Assembly (NCBI RefSeq): GCF_900184965.1
Contig: NZ_FXYA01000199.1
Coordinates: forward strand, 62,001 to 126,000
Direction of reading: 5' to 3'
DNA: 64,000 nucleotides
Origin: Akkermansia muciniphila
GTDB taxonomy: Bacteria > Verrucomicrobiota > Verrucomicrobiia > Verrucomicrobiales > Akkermansiaceae
Shown piece by piece: positions 19,027 to 25,614 of the stretch. The translations under genes were made by a program, and so were the position numbers. Within the stretch, counting starts at the first letter, position 1, and every line of letters starts with the position of its first letter. The notes beneath the pieces are model-generated. The model was not told where the DNA came from. It searched no databases and worked only from the letters and a program-made list of their open reading frames with translations.

Positions 19027-19269
19027 ATGCCAAACCAACACGATCCAAGAAAGCGAAGCCTTGCTGTATACATCTCCCGCGAACGCTACTACCAAGTTAA
19101 ACGTTTGGCTGAGCGTGAAGGTATCAGCATGTCTCGTCTGCTTGAAATCCTTGTTGAACAAGCCGTCCGTAACATTGAATTAACCGCAGAAGACTATGAA
19201 CAAATCGCAGAAGAAATCAGAAATGCCCGGTCAGGAAAAAAAATCGATTACCGTAAAACTAAACAATGA
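19027..19269 (+). CDS. Ribbon-helix-helix DNA-binding protein 1
   Basis: The 80-residue protein has an RHH/CopG-like core: a beta strand (KRSLAVYISRERYYQVKRLAEREG), then helix-turn-helix residues (SMSRLLEILVEQAVRNI), and an acidic tail. Such dimers bind short inverted repeats, and three GGTTnnnnnAACC palindromes flank the gene. The start is about two bases from the predicted transcript start, with no ribosome site. Its 3' end overlaps the second RHH gene in another frame. It is a likely phage or toxin-antitoxin-style repressor; no toxin-like partner was recognised. Confidence 0.75.
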   Translation: MPNQHDPRKRSLAVYISRERYYQVKRLAEREGISMSRLLEILVEQAVRNIELTAEDYEQIAEEIRNARSGKKIDYRKTKQ

Positions 19270-19402
19270 TATTTTTTTCAAACTTAAAGCGTTAGCTGAA
19301 AAAGAACACCGCTCAAAAAGCGCACAAATTTGTTTTTTTATCGAACAAGGTTTTAGTAACCTAGAATATCAGTTAAATCTAGAACGAGCCATAAAAAAAT
19401 AG
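19223..19402 (+). CDS. Ribbon-helix-helix DNA-binding protein 2 (overlapping)
   Basis: About 59 residues from the ATG at 19223 (68 if the ATG at 19196 is used). The core KKSITVKLNNDIFFKLKALAEKEHRSKSAQICFFIEQGF is a second RHH fold. It overlaps the 3' end of the upstream RHH gene by 47 bases in a different frame, suggesting translational coupling. AGAAGAAA lies shortly before the start. The operator-like palindrome at 19349-19361 is inside its coding sequence and another follows its stop, so it may regulate its own locus together with the first protein. Confidence 0.65.
   Translation: MPGQEKKSITVKLNNDIFFKLKALAEKEHRSKSAQICFFIEQGFSNLEYQLNLERAIKK
19349..19361. promoter_or_regulatory. Palindromic operator copy 2 (GGTTTTAGTAACC)
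   Basis: Same 13-bp GGTT/AACC palindrome as at 19010-19022 with one base changed. It lies inside the 3' part of the second RHH gene. It could act as an auxiliary site or a roadblock. Confidence 0.5.
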
Positions 19403-19407
19403 TCACA

Positions 19408-19420
19408 GGTTTTAGTAACC
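19408..19420. promoter_or_regulatory. Palindromic operator copy 3 (GGTTTTAGTAACC)
   Basis: Identical to copy 2 and 59 bp further on, just after the stop of the second RHH gene. It lies between that gene and the 3' end of the opposite-strand gene at 19462. Together the three sites bracket the RHH pair. Confidence 0.5.
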
Positions 19421-19461
19421 TTCAATTTATTATGATTCACAAATAAGCTCGCAGTATGAAG

Positions 19462-20046
19462 TCAATTTTCAGCAATCCCCCTTTGAGTGAGAATGCCAAG
19501 GTTGATGAGAAGTTCTCTGCCTCTGTTGGTAATGCTGCATTCAGTTCCAGCCATGGAACGGCTGCAATAGATGAGACCGGCATCTTCAAGCTGTGTAGCA
19601 ATAACCTCGGCATAGTCCAAATTCCATTGAAGATTTTTCGCGAAATAGTAAAGATCAATAGTCTCACTATATCCAACCATTCTTGGAAGGAGTTGGAGTT
19701 GAGGCTCTGTGAGGCGCGCGCTTTTCTGGGAGTGTTGGAGAAGCAATTGTTCCAGTTGGAGCGTAGCTTTCCTGAAATCAGCAAGGAGCTTGCGATGCTT
19801 AGGGATGAGGCGGCGCAAATAGGATATGTGGTGGCGGATGCGCAGAAGGAAGTGGAGTTTGCGGCGAAAGACAATCGCAGTGTGACGGCAGAACTTGCCA
19901 AGGCGTACAAGCGTTTTCCAGAGCTGCTTTCTGAAAATGGCAATGAGAGCGGTTCCTACGACGACGAGAAGCCCGGAAATGGTATTTCCCACAATGTTAA
20001 TCCAGTCAAGTCTGGACCAGTCAAGCCTTGTCAGCAAATCCCACAT
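19462..20046 (-). CDS. Membrane protein with C-terminal winged helix (SieB-like architecture)
   Basis: The 194-residue leftward product begins MWDLLTRLDWSRLDWINIVGNTIS and has one transmembrane helix (SGLLVVVGTALIAIF). A long basic helical region follows, then a C-terminal winged-helix-like segment (SETIDLYYFAKNLQWNLDYAEVIATQLEDAGLIYCSRS, ITNRGRELLINLGIL). Membrane helix plus winged helix recalls superinfection-exclusion B-type phage proteins, but the match is architectural only. It is the only leftward gene inside the rightward early block, as expected for a lysogenic-conversion gene. A TTG at 20082 could extend it. A rightward frame of similar length (19456-20067) overlaps it fully and is the rival reading. 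Confidence 0.5.
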   Translation of the reverse strand: MWDLLTRLDWSRLDWINIVGNTISGLLVVVGTALIAIFRKQLWKTLVRLGKFCRHTAIVFRRKLHFLLRIRHHISYLRRLIPKHRKLLADFRKATLQLEQLLLQHSQKSARLTEPQLQLLPRMVGYSETIDLYYFAKNLQWNLDYAEVIATQLEDAGLIYCSRSMAGTECSITNRGRELLINLGILTQRGIAEN

Positions 20047-20090
20047 GCCGAGGAGGGTAACCAATAATCCTGAACAATTCAATTCTAACC

Positions 20091-20414
20091 GTGACTCCGG
20101 AAGAACTCAACGCCTTGGCAGACCTCGTCGCAGAAAAACTCTGGGACAGGTTCGCCGTTATTGGCGCGGCCAGCATCTTCCGTTCCACAGCCGCCAACCC
20201 TTCCCCTGCCCCGGTGACAACGCCGGATGACTATATTTCTACGGATCAAATCACCCATGAATTCGGGTGTTCCAAGCAATGGCTTTACAACCAGCGCAAA
20301 CGTCATCCTCAATGTTCCCGCCTTGTTAAAAACAACTCTTACGACCAGCGCGGAAAACGCTTCTGGAGCCGTTCTTACATCAAAAAAATAATCCATGAAT
20401 CAGAGGAATTATGA
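20091..20414 (+). CDS. HTH (excisionase/MerR-like) phage protein
   Basis: The 107-residue protein starts at GTG with MTPEELNALADLVAEKLWDRF. Its C-terminal half, YISTDQITHEFGCSKQWLYNQRKRHPQCSRLV...GKRFWSRSYIKKIIHE, is a helix-turn-helix with a wing of the helix_turn_helix_17/excisionase-like type that binds DNA in phage control regions. Its stop overlaps the next start (ATGA), so the two are translationally coupled. No Shine-Dalgarno site is visible before the GTG. It is probably a regulator or recombination directionality factor; no integrase lies nearby to decide. Confidence 0.7.
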   Translation: MTPEELNALADLVAEKLWDRFAVIGAASIFRSTAANPSPAPVTTPDDYISTDQITHEFGCSKQWLYNQRKRHPQCSRLVKNNSYDQRGKRFWSRSYIKKIIHESEEL

Positions 20415-20725
20415 ATGCAAATCAACGCCTTATCCTCAATCTGGACACCAAATACAGCCGGCACCTGCTTTCCTTGCCGGAAACGGAACTCCGGAAACGT
20501 CTTGTTCATACATTGGAGCAACTGACGCACTACGCTTCCCTCGCGGATTCCGAAGTGCATCAGGAAGACCCTGTTTTTGGCAGTATGCTTTTTGCCCATC
20601 TGATCAATGTGGGAATTGCACAGCAAACAGACGGCAGTGTTCATCTTACCCAGCGCGGTAAAGACTTGCTGTTTATTCTGGCGTGCTATCTGGACGCTAC
20701 CATCACGGAATCAGCTATTAACTGA
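20411..20725 (+). CDS. Small winged-helix-like phage protein
   Basis: The 104-residue protein is coupled to the upstream HTH gene by a 4-base overlap. Its N-terminal half is a helical segment (YSRHLLSLPETELRKRLVHTLEQLTHYA) and its C-terminal half looks like the end of a winged helix (MLFAHLINVGIAQQTDGSVHLTQRGKDLLFILACYL). I recognise no named family. The same 'hydrophobic-turn, then LTxxG' pattern recurs in the products at 16731, 19462 and 21855, so this phage carries a group of related folds. Confidence 0.6.
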   Translation: MNANQRLILNLDTKYSRHLLSLPETELRKRLVHTLEQLTHYASLADSEVHQEDPVFGSMLFAHLINVGIAQQTDGSVHLTQRGKDLLFILACYLDATITESAIN

Positions 20726-20733
20726 CCTGCCCT

Positions 20734-21543
20734 GTGAACTACTCGCCCGTTCAGCATCATCACACCCAGAGCCGGGAATTTAAGTCTGCGCGGCTATCCC
20801 AGCGCGGAATCTGGATAACCCTTTTGCAATATTGCACCAGTCAGGAAAACAACGGAATCATTAAAAATTTCGCATCTTGGAAACCTGCTGAAATTCGGAA
20901 AACGCTGAACGTAGATCCTGCCACTCTCCGAAAAAAATCCACCCTTTGGAATATGGTCGGGGAAGACCTGCATATTTACGGCTATCCCCACGACAAACAA
21001 GCCATACTTAATAAAAAGCGTCAAACTCTGGCTAACAATACCGGCGTGCAACCTTCCCCCCGTCCGGAAAACAACAGTTCCCCGCCTCACTCCGTGAAAT
21101 CGGAAAACAAAACGCCACCGCTCGCATTCTGGGCCTTTCTGCGGAATACCTGCGTTATGGATGCTTGGCAAAACAAAGACCTCAACCAAAAAGAATACGC
21201 CGCCGCCATACAGGCTTACCAGCAAACGATCACATGCGGAGAGCGGGACTGGCAACTATTAAAAGCTTACTATAACGGATATTACAAACGCGGCCAGACC
21301 AGAGACAGCCACAACAATAAATACTACTGTCCGGCCTCCCGGCTTAAATTCTACGAAGACATCATTGACGTGCTTACCAAGGCGGAATTATGGGCGAAAG
21401 ACACGCGCTGGAAACCAAAAATCTCCCCGGCCAACACGCCGCCGCCACAACGTAACCTTGCCATCCCTCCCCCTCAGGAAACGGACGTTCCCGTTACCCC
21501 CGAAGAACTTAAACAATTTTTTAACGAAATAAACCCGCACTAA
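20734..21543 (+). CDS. Putative phage replication-initiation protein
   Basis: A 269-residue protein starting at GTG. The N-terminal region (FKSARLSQRGIWITLLQYCTSQENNGIIKNFASWKPAEIRKTLNVDPATL) resembles the winged helix of phage replication or DnaT/DnaD-like proteins. A Pro/Asn/Ser-rich linker (about 105-130) leads to a helical C-terminal part with aromatic residues (WQLLKAYYNGYYKRG). The tail PVTPEELKQFFNEINPH is acidic. Position in the middle of the early block and domain layout fit a replication-module protein. No helicase or primase motif is present. Confidence 0.5.
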   Translation: MNYSPVQHHHTQSREFKSARLSQRGIWITLLQYCTSQENNGIIKNFASWKPAEIRKTLNVDPATLRKKSTLWNMVGEDLHIYGYPHDKQAILNKKRQTLANNTGVQPSPRPENNSSPPHSVKSENKTPPLAFWAFLRNTCVMDAWQNKDLNQKEYAAAIQAYQQTITCGERDWQLLKAYYNGYYKRGQTRDSHNNKYYCPASRLKFYEDIIDVLTKAELWAKDTRWKPKISPANTPPPQRNLAIPPPQETDVPVTPEELKQFFNEINPH

Positions 21544-21555
21544 ACAACTGGGAAA

Positions 21556-21843
21556 ATGAGATACTACATACACCCCTGCAAACTTCGCTTGAGCCGCCTG
21601 TGGATTTTTGACGACGGCGTTAGAAGCTGTTGCCGCGTCGCTGTCAAATTCGGCATCCGAAAACGGCATGCTGTCAAAGGAACCTCCGTCACCATGTCCC
21701 CCGGAGAAGCCAGACAGGAATTAAATTCTATGGAAAAAGCCCTGTTTCAGGGAGGTTACTGGCCGCTCTGGTTCTGGATATTGTGCTGTAGTGTTTACGT
21801 CCTCGCGGCGATACAATTTTTATCATTCATTTTCAACATTTAA
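21556..21843 (+). CDS. Small membrane protein of unknown function
   Basis: The 95-residue frame ends in a strong transmembrane helix (YWPLWFWILCCSVYVLAAIQFLSFIF). The N-terminal half is basic and Cys-containing and looks less protein-like, so translation may start at the internal ATG near 21693 (MSPGEARQELNSMEKALFQGG), giving about 49 residues. GGGAAA lies directly before the first ATG. Lysis, exclusion or signalling roles are possible; no family was recognised. Confidence 0.45.
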   Translation: MRYYIHPCKLRLSRLWIFDDGVRSCCRVAVKFGIRKRHAVKGTSVTMSPGEARQELNSMEKALFQGGYWPLWFWILCCSVYVLAAIQFLSFIFNI

Positions 21844-21854
21844 TACCGTGTACA

Positions 21855-22172
21855 ATGAACATTTTTCAAGCCTACTTAACCATCACAAGAAATATCAATA
21901 CCAACCCTATTCTTACTCACGGAGAAACTATTACATTGGCCGCTATAGCCATTGGAGTAAACACCACCCAGCAAATAGCGGATTCTCTGCACCTGAATTT
22001 TAAGAGCATTCAAAGGAATATTTCTAATCTTCTTAAAAAAAATCTCATTATCCGCCACAGAAAAACTATCTGGCCATACAACACTTACCACACCCTCACC
22101 CCTTCCGGAGAAACCACTATTACAGCCATTATGAATTATAAAACAAAACCACAACTTTCTAACTATGAATAA
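21855..22172 (+). CDS. MarR-like winged-helix phage regulator
   Basis: The 105-residue protein has a clear winged helix: HGETITLAAIAIGVNTTQQIADSLHLNFKSIQRNISNLLKKNLIIRHRK, then a wing (YNTYHTLTPSGETTI). It is a DNA-binding regulator or replication accessory protein. It overlaps the next gene by 8 bases, so the two are likely coupled. It is AT-richer than the host genes. Phages often carry such domains in early control; the target is not evident. Confidence 0.65.
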   Translation: MNIFQAYLTITRNINTNPILTHGETITLAAIAIGVNTTQQIADSLHLNFKSIQRNISNLLKKNLIIRHRKTIWPYNTYHTLTPSGETTITAIMNYKTKPQLSNYE

Positions 22173-22923
22173 CAATGTGAAAGAACGGCCCGCCCTGTTC
22201 GGCGGGGACATGATCCGCGCGCTATTGCAGGAATACAGCATGCCCGGCCAGTACAAGAACCAGACGCGCACCACGCACGGCCTGCACCGGTTTAATGATT
22301 TCCCGAAATTTCTGGAAGAAAAAAGCTGGGAGATTCAGGAATTCATCGAAGTCGAACCCGGCTTGTGGCTGGCTGTCTCCAACGACGAAGACGGGGAATT
22401 CCCGGATATATTTGATCCGTGGGTAAGATGCCCCTATGGGAAAGCGGGTGATCGACTGTGGGTGAAAGAAACTTTTTTCGAGGTGTACAATGATCAATTC
22501 CAGCCCACCGGGAAATATTGCTACGCCGCCACTCAACAAGGTTATGTAAATGTCTTGGACGACGACGGATGCATCAAAATTAACAAAGATGGCTCGGATG
22601 CGTCACCATGGAAACCCAGTATTCACATGCCGCGTCGGGCCGCCCGGATTTTACTGGAAGTGACGGAAGTAAGAATTGAGCGGCTGTTAGACATTACACC
22701 GCAGGATGCCCAAATGGAGGGCATTGAAAGCGTCTGGCACGACGAAATAACTGATGCCCACTTATGGAAGGATTATTCAGGGAAATCCAATGGATTGGCT
22801 TTTGCCCGGATGTCTTACTTTTCCCTGTGGGATAAAATTAAAGGAACCGGATCAGCTAAAATGAATCCGTGGGTATGGGTGATTAAGTTCAGGGTTTTAA
22901 CAATTAACGGAGATATTAAATGA
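22165..22923 (+). CDS. Phage ASCH/PUA-like protein
   Basis: This 252-residue protein carries signatures common in phage early regions: PALFGGDMIRALL near the N-terminus, WVRCPYGKAGDRLWVKETF, then KPSIHMPRRAARILLEVTEVRIERLLDITPQDAQMEGI, and WDKIKG...NPWVWVIKFRVL at the C-terminus. This pattern matches phage ASCH (PUA-like fold) proteins that probably bind RNA or modified nucleotides; the biochemical role is unknown. It overlaps the genes on both sides (ATGA at its end), so it is part of one early operon. Confidence 0.75.
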   Translation: MNNNVKERPALFGGDMIRALLQEYSMPGQYKNQTRTTHGLHRFNDFPKFLEEKSWEIQEFIEVEPGLWLAVSNDEDGEFPDIFDPWVRCPYGKAGDRLWVKETFFEVYNDQFQPTGKYCYAATQQGYVNVLDDDGCIKINKDGSDASPWKPSIHMPRRAARILLEVTEVRIERLLDITPQDAQMEGIESVWHDEITDAHLWKDYSGKSNGLAFARMSYFSLWDKIKGTGSAKMNPWVWVIKFRVLTINGDIK

Positions 22924-23315
22924 AAAAGCTTTTATGTCCGCTGTGCGGGGAAATGCCCAAGTTTGTTACAAAAGACATAGATGAAATAGAAGTATGTCAA
23001 ATACTGTGCGAATGTGGACTGGCGACAGAAGTAAATGAATACTGGCTCTTACCCAAAGGCGATCCAGAAGAAGATGAACTTAGAGCATGGAAGAACTGGA
23101 AAAAACTTGTTTCCAAATTCCCGCCTTTCCTAAGGGTACATCAGGGAGACAATCTCAAACTGGATTTTGAGGACGATATTTTAACCGTCATCGGCAAAGA
23201 TACTGACAGAGGGAAACTATATCTAGAAAACTGCCGTGGAGATGTGGAAATAGCCACGCCGGATGACGTGGATCAATGGCCGTGGGAACTTAAACAGAAA
23301 GGGGGGGATGAATAA
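22920..23315 (+). CDS. Lar-like zinc-ribbon protein
   Basis: The 131-residue protein opens KKLLCPLCGEMPKF, followed by CQILCECGLATEV and a DELRAWKNW segment. A CxxC...CxC pair plus the AW motif recalls the Lar restriction-alleviation family, which modulates host type I restriction. The acidic C-terminal half (LKLDFEDDILTVIG, EIATPDDVDQWPWE) is not part of that family and may mimic DNA. GGAGAT lies eight bases before the ATG, after TTAACAATTAAC. The anti-restriction role is inferred. Confidence 0.5.
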   Translation: MKKLLCPLCGEMPKFVTKDIDEIEVCQILCECGLATEVNEYWLLPKGDPEEDELRAWKNWKKLVSKFPPFLRVHQGDNLKLDFEDDILTVIGKDTDRGKLYLENCRGDVEIATPDDVDQWPWELKQKGGDE

Positions 23316-23566
23316 TGAAAAGGAACCCTCACGTTATCGTTCAGCAAGTTTGCCCGTGCGCCAGAACCAAAGACGGAAAATACCGCGTTCTCTCTGCAAT
23401 TGTACGCCACAAGGGACTCATAGCCCGCTTTTGCGTAGAGTACCCTACCAAACGGCATGCCCGATGGGCGCAACATCTTATTTGCACGACAAGGAATCAT
23501 ACACGCCTGCGGGTATTTGATGAATTAAGGGCTATCATTGCCGGAAAGGAGGCCAGCAATGATTAA
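23315..23566 (+). CDS. Small basic phage protein
   Basis: An 83-residue basic protein (HVIVQQVCPCARTKDGKYRVLSAIVRHKGLIARFCVEYPTKRHARWAQHLICTTRN). The start overlaps the preceding stop by one base (TAATG), with a G7 run acting as a rich ribosome site about ten bases upstream. Positive charge and CPC suggest nucleic-acid binding, but no family was recognised. It is in the middle of the tightly packed early operon. Confidence 0.55.
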   Translation: MKRNPHVIVQQVCPCARTKDGKYRVLSAIVRHKGLIARFCVEYPTKRHARWAQHLICTTRNHTRLRVFDELRAIIAGKEASND

Positions 23567-23777
23567 CATTCTCTTATCCATCAAAAAGCTTTTTTCTGTT
23601 TCTAAGAAAAAACTCCCTCAAACAAAAAAGAATGAAAAGGAATTTGTTTTCAAGCCGTGTTGCAGAAATTGCATTAACAATGAAGGAGATTTTTTTTGCT
23701 ACACATACGGATTGTTTAACACTCCTGAAAGCTTAAATAATTATTGTCCGGACTGGAAGCTAACAGACGACTTTTAA
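23559..23777 (+). CDS. Small Cys-rich phage protein
   Basis: The 72-residue product starts MINILLSIKKLFSVSKKKLPQ and has a four-cysteine cluster (KPCCRNCINNEGDFFCYTYG) and a C-terminal NYCPDWK, suggesting a small zinc-binding fold. The ATG at 23559 follows an ideal AAAGGAGG six bases upstream and overlaps the preceding stop, which fixes this start over the ATG 21 bases earlier. The Cys pattern resembles the N-terminus of the product at 26164. Confidence 0.6.
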   Translation: MINILLSIKKLFSVSKKKLPQTKKNEKEFVFKPCCRNCINNEGDFFCYTYGLFNTPESLNNYCPDWKLTDDF

Positions 23778-23814
23778 GAACAGTAAAAACGATTAACAAT
23801 TAACAAGAAAGAAT

Positions 23815-24036
23815 ATGAATAAACAACGCCGCAAAGAGTTGGAAGACCTGCATGACAACCTCCAAAACCTTCACGAAACGCTGGAAACGATCATGGAGGA
23901 AGAGGAAGAGTATAAAGACAACCTCCCGGAAAATATGACCAACCGCATAGAACAATCTGAAAATGCCGTTTGTTCCATGATGGAGGCCTTGGAAAATATA
24001 GCTGGTGCCATAAACAACCTTGAAGAAATCGAATAA
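23815..24036 (+). CDS. Small acidic coiled-coil phage protein
   Basis: A 73-residue, strongly acidic protein. Heptads of Leu/Met/Ile run through QRRKELEDLHDNLQNLHETLETIMEEEEEY and QSENAVCSMMEALENIAGAINNLEEIE, giving two helices and probably an antiparallel hairpin or dimer. Small proteins of this shape are common in phage early regions without assigned function. The start has AAGAAAG before it and a GATTAACAATTAAC leader. Confidence 0.6.
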   Translation: MNKQRRKELEDLHDNLQNLHETLETIMEEEEEYKDNLPENMTNRIEQSENAVCSMMEALENIAGAINNLEEIE

Positions 24037-24041
24037 TCCCC

Positions 24042-24449
24042 ATGAAAAAGACAAGACAATTTGACGACATCAAAGCCGGCGAACTGATACGCTTCCTTGT
24101 TGAGCCTTCATCATCGCCTTACGAAAAGAAGGGAAAAGCACATTGGGATTTTGGCATTGTCGTTTGCGATTATATGAAAAATTTCTTCGCTGTTACCACC
24201 ACAGGGAAATGGAGTGCTTTTTACACTTTCAACATCCGTAAGGACGGCATGGACAAATCAGGAAAAGGGGCCAAACAGATTGCCTTCCGAATCTCGCCGC
24301 AAGAAGCGGAAAATAATGTTGCTATTCAGCTGTTTTTAAGAATCCGTGAACAAATAAAAGCACTCGAAAAGGAAGCAAGGTGCCTAAATAAACAAATAGA
24401 TGAAGGGGAAATAATCATGTTTCCGGAATATCCGTTGCCTGAGGATTAA
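24042..24449 (+). CDS. Hypothetical phage protein
   Basis: A 135-residue protein, five bases after the previous stop. The N-terminal part (FDDIKAGELIRFLVEPSSSP, HWDFGIVVCDYMKNFFAVTTTGKW) looks like a small beta fold with aromatic residues. The C-terminal part (LFLRIREQIKALEKEARCLNKQIDEGE) is a coiled coil. No family was recognised. It belongs to the early operon by spacing. Confidence 0.55.
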   Translation: MKKTRQFDDIKAGELIRFLVEPSSSPYEKKGKAHWDFGIVVCDYMKNFFAVTTTGKWSAFYTFNIRKDGMDKSGKGAKQIAFRISPQEAENNVAIQLFLRIREQIKALEKEARCLNKQIDEGEIIMFPEYPLPED

Positions 24450-24468
24450 ACGCTTAATTTATGCCAGT

Positions 24469-24912
24469 ATGAAGTCTGGAACGATAAAAAAGAAAAAGTC
24501 CGTAAGAAGGACAAAGGCGGCACCAAAGACGGTTGTCCGGCAAAGTTACATCTTGCGCAAGCGGTGCCTGCTGGCCATGCTTTGGAATCGCGTGAATGAG
24601 ATTGAAAAGCGCGTGCCGAAGTCTCTGGATGAAGCCGTGGAGTTATCCCGGCAGTCCCGAAGATGGAGGAAGAGACTGGCAAGGTTTACCAAATTGAAAA
24701 CAACGGCATTTCCGGCTTATGCCCTGATTGTGGATTGCTGGGGTAAGTCACTACTGCTTGGAGCCGGCACCCGGAAGAAGATGGAGGATCTGATCAACAG
24801 CTCCGAATCAGTCAGGAATGCCGGGTATAAACTGGTTTGCCTGAGCGAACTGATGACAGGTTCACCGCAGATCGACAAGATGGCATTTGCACAGGGGAAG
24901 GAGGGGGAATGA
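24469..24912 (+). CDS. Hypothetical basic phage protein
   Basis: A 147-residue protein with a very basic N-terminus (KKKKSVRRTKAAPKTVVRQSYILRKR) followed by a helical region (AMLWNRVNEIEKRVPKSLDEAVELSRQSRRWRKRLARF). It likely binds nucleic acid. It ends with ATGA overlap into the methyltransferase gene, so the two are coupled and may act together. No named family was recognised. Confidence 0.55.
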   Translation: MKSGTIKKKKSVRRTKAAPKTVVRQSYILRKRCLLAMLWNRVNEIEKRVPKSLDEAVELSRQSRRWRKRLARFTKLKTTAFPAYALIVDCWGKSLLLGAGTRKKMEDLINSSESVRNAGYKLVCLSELMTGSPQIDKMAFAQGKEGE

Positions 24913-25511
24913 AGGACTGGACAGGCAATAAAAAGACGTTAGGAGCTTTGCTGGGCGCGTCCAATCACACCTCCGAAGAACGACAACGGGAAGACTACTA
25001 TGCAACAGACCCGGCTATGGTTAGGGATCTACTCAATGCCGGCGCACCACTACGGAAACGTGTATGGGAACCGGCCTGTGGGGCTGGTCATATCGTCAAC
25101 GTCCTGCGTGAACGTGGGCACGAAGTGTACGCAACCGATATTGTTGACCGGGGATGCCCTGATTCCTGTCTTCAGGATTTTCTTTGGGAGTTTGACGGCG
25201 CACCTATGGGTGACGTGGACATTATGACCAATCCGCCCTATGCCACAGCCCGTGAATTCGTCGAGAGGGCTCTACAGGTTGTCAAGCCGGGGGCTAATGT
25301 CTGGATGTTGCTGAAATTGTCATTTTTAGAGGGCCAGAGCCGGAAGAGGTTATTTAACGATACCCCACCCGCGGATGTGTGGGTGTTTTCAGAGCGGCGG
25401 ATTTGTGCGAAAAATGGTGATTTCTCCCGTTACAAGGCGGGAGCTATGGCTTACGCATGGTTCCATTGGATTAAAGACCGCTACGAAAAGTGTACGGTCA
25501 AGTGGTTATAA
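24909..25511 (+). CDS. Phage N6-adenine DNA methyltransferase-like protein
   Basis: This 200-residue enzyme has an AdoMet-binding motif I (VWEPACGAGHIVNVLRERG), an acidic motif II region (VYATDIVDRG) and the catalytic motif IV TNPPY, as in N6-adenine methyltransferases. It probably methylates phage DNA to evade restriction or mark replication. There is no obvious target-recognition domain and no partner nuclease next to it, so it is an orphan of small size. A GGAAGGAGG site before the ATG at 24909 fixes the start. Confidence 0.85.
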   Translation: MKDWTGNKKTLGALLGASNHTSEERQREDYYATDPAMVRDLLNAGAPLRKRVWEPACGAGHIVNVLRERGHEVYATDIVDRGCPDSCLQDFLWEFDGAPMGDVDIMTNPPYATAREFVERALQVVKPGANVWMLLKLSFLEGQSRKRLFNDTPPADVWVFSERRICAKNGDFSRYKAGAMAYAWFHWIKDRYEKCTVKWL

Positions 25512-25521
25512 ACTACTCTCA

Positions 25522-25603
25522 AAAACGGCGCCATTATATAAATCATTAAATATAAAATAATTATCATAAATTATACCCTTAAAAAACGCCAAAACGGCGC
25601 CAT
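25522..25603. repeat. Pair of AAAACGGCGCCAT direct repeats
   Basis: Identical 13-bp units at 25522-25534 and 25591-25603 (69 bp apart) bracket a very AT-rich 56-bp stretch. Each contains the palindrome GGCGCC. They fill the only sizeable gap of the late early-operon region, just before the gene at 25615, and could be operator or origin-type sites. Confidence 0.45.
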
Positions 25604-25614
25604 CTTCAAAAAAC

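Noticed and set aside
19456-20067. 203-codon rightward frame opposite the membrane/winged-helix gene
   Set aside because: Protein-like composition but no fold recognised, whereas the leftward frame has a TM helix and winged-helix pattern. Kept as the rival reading, not listed as a gene.
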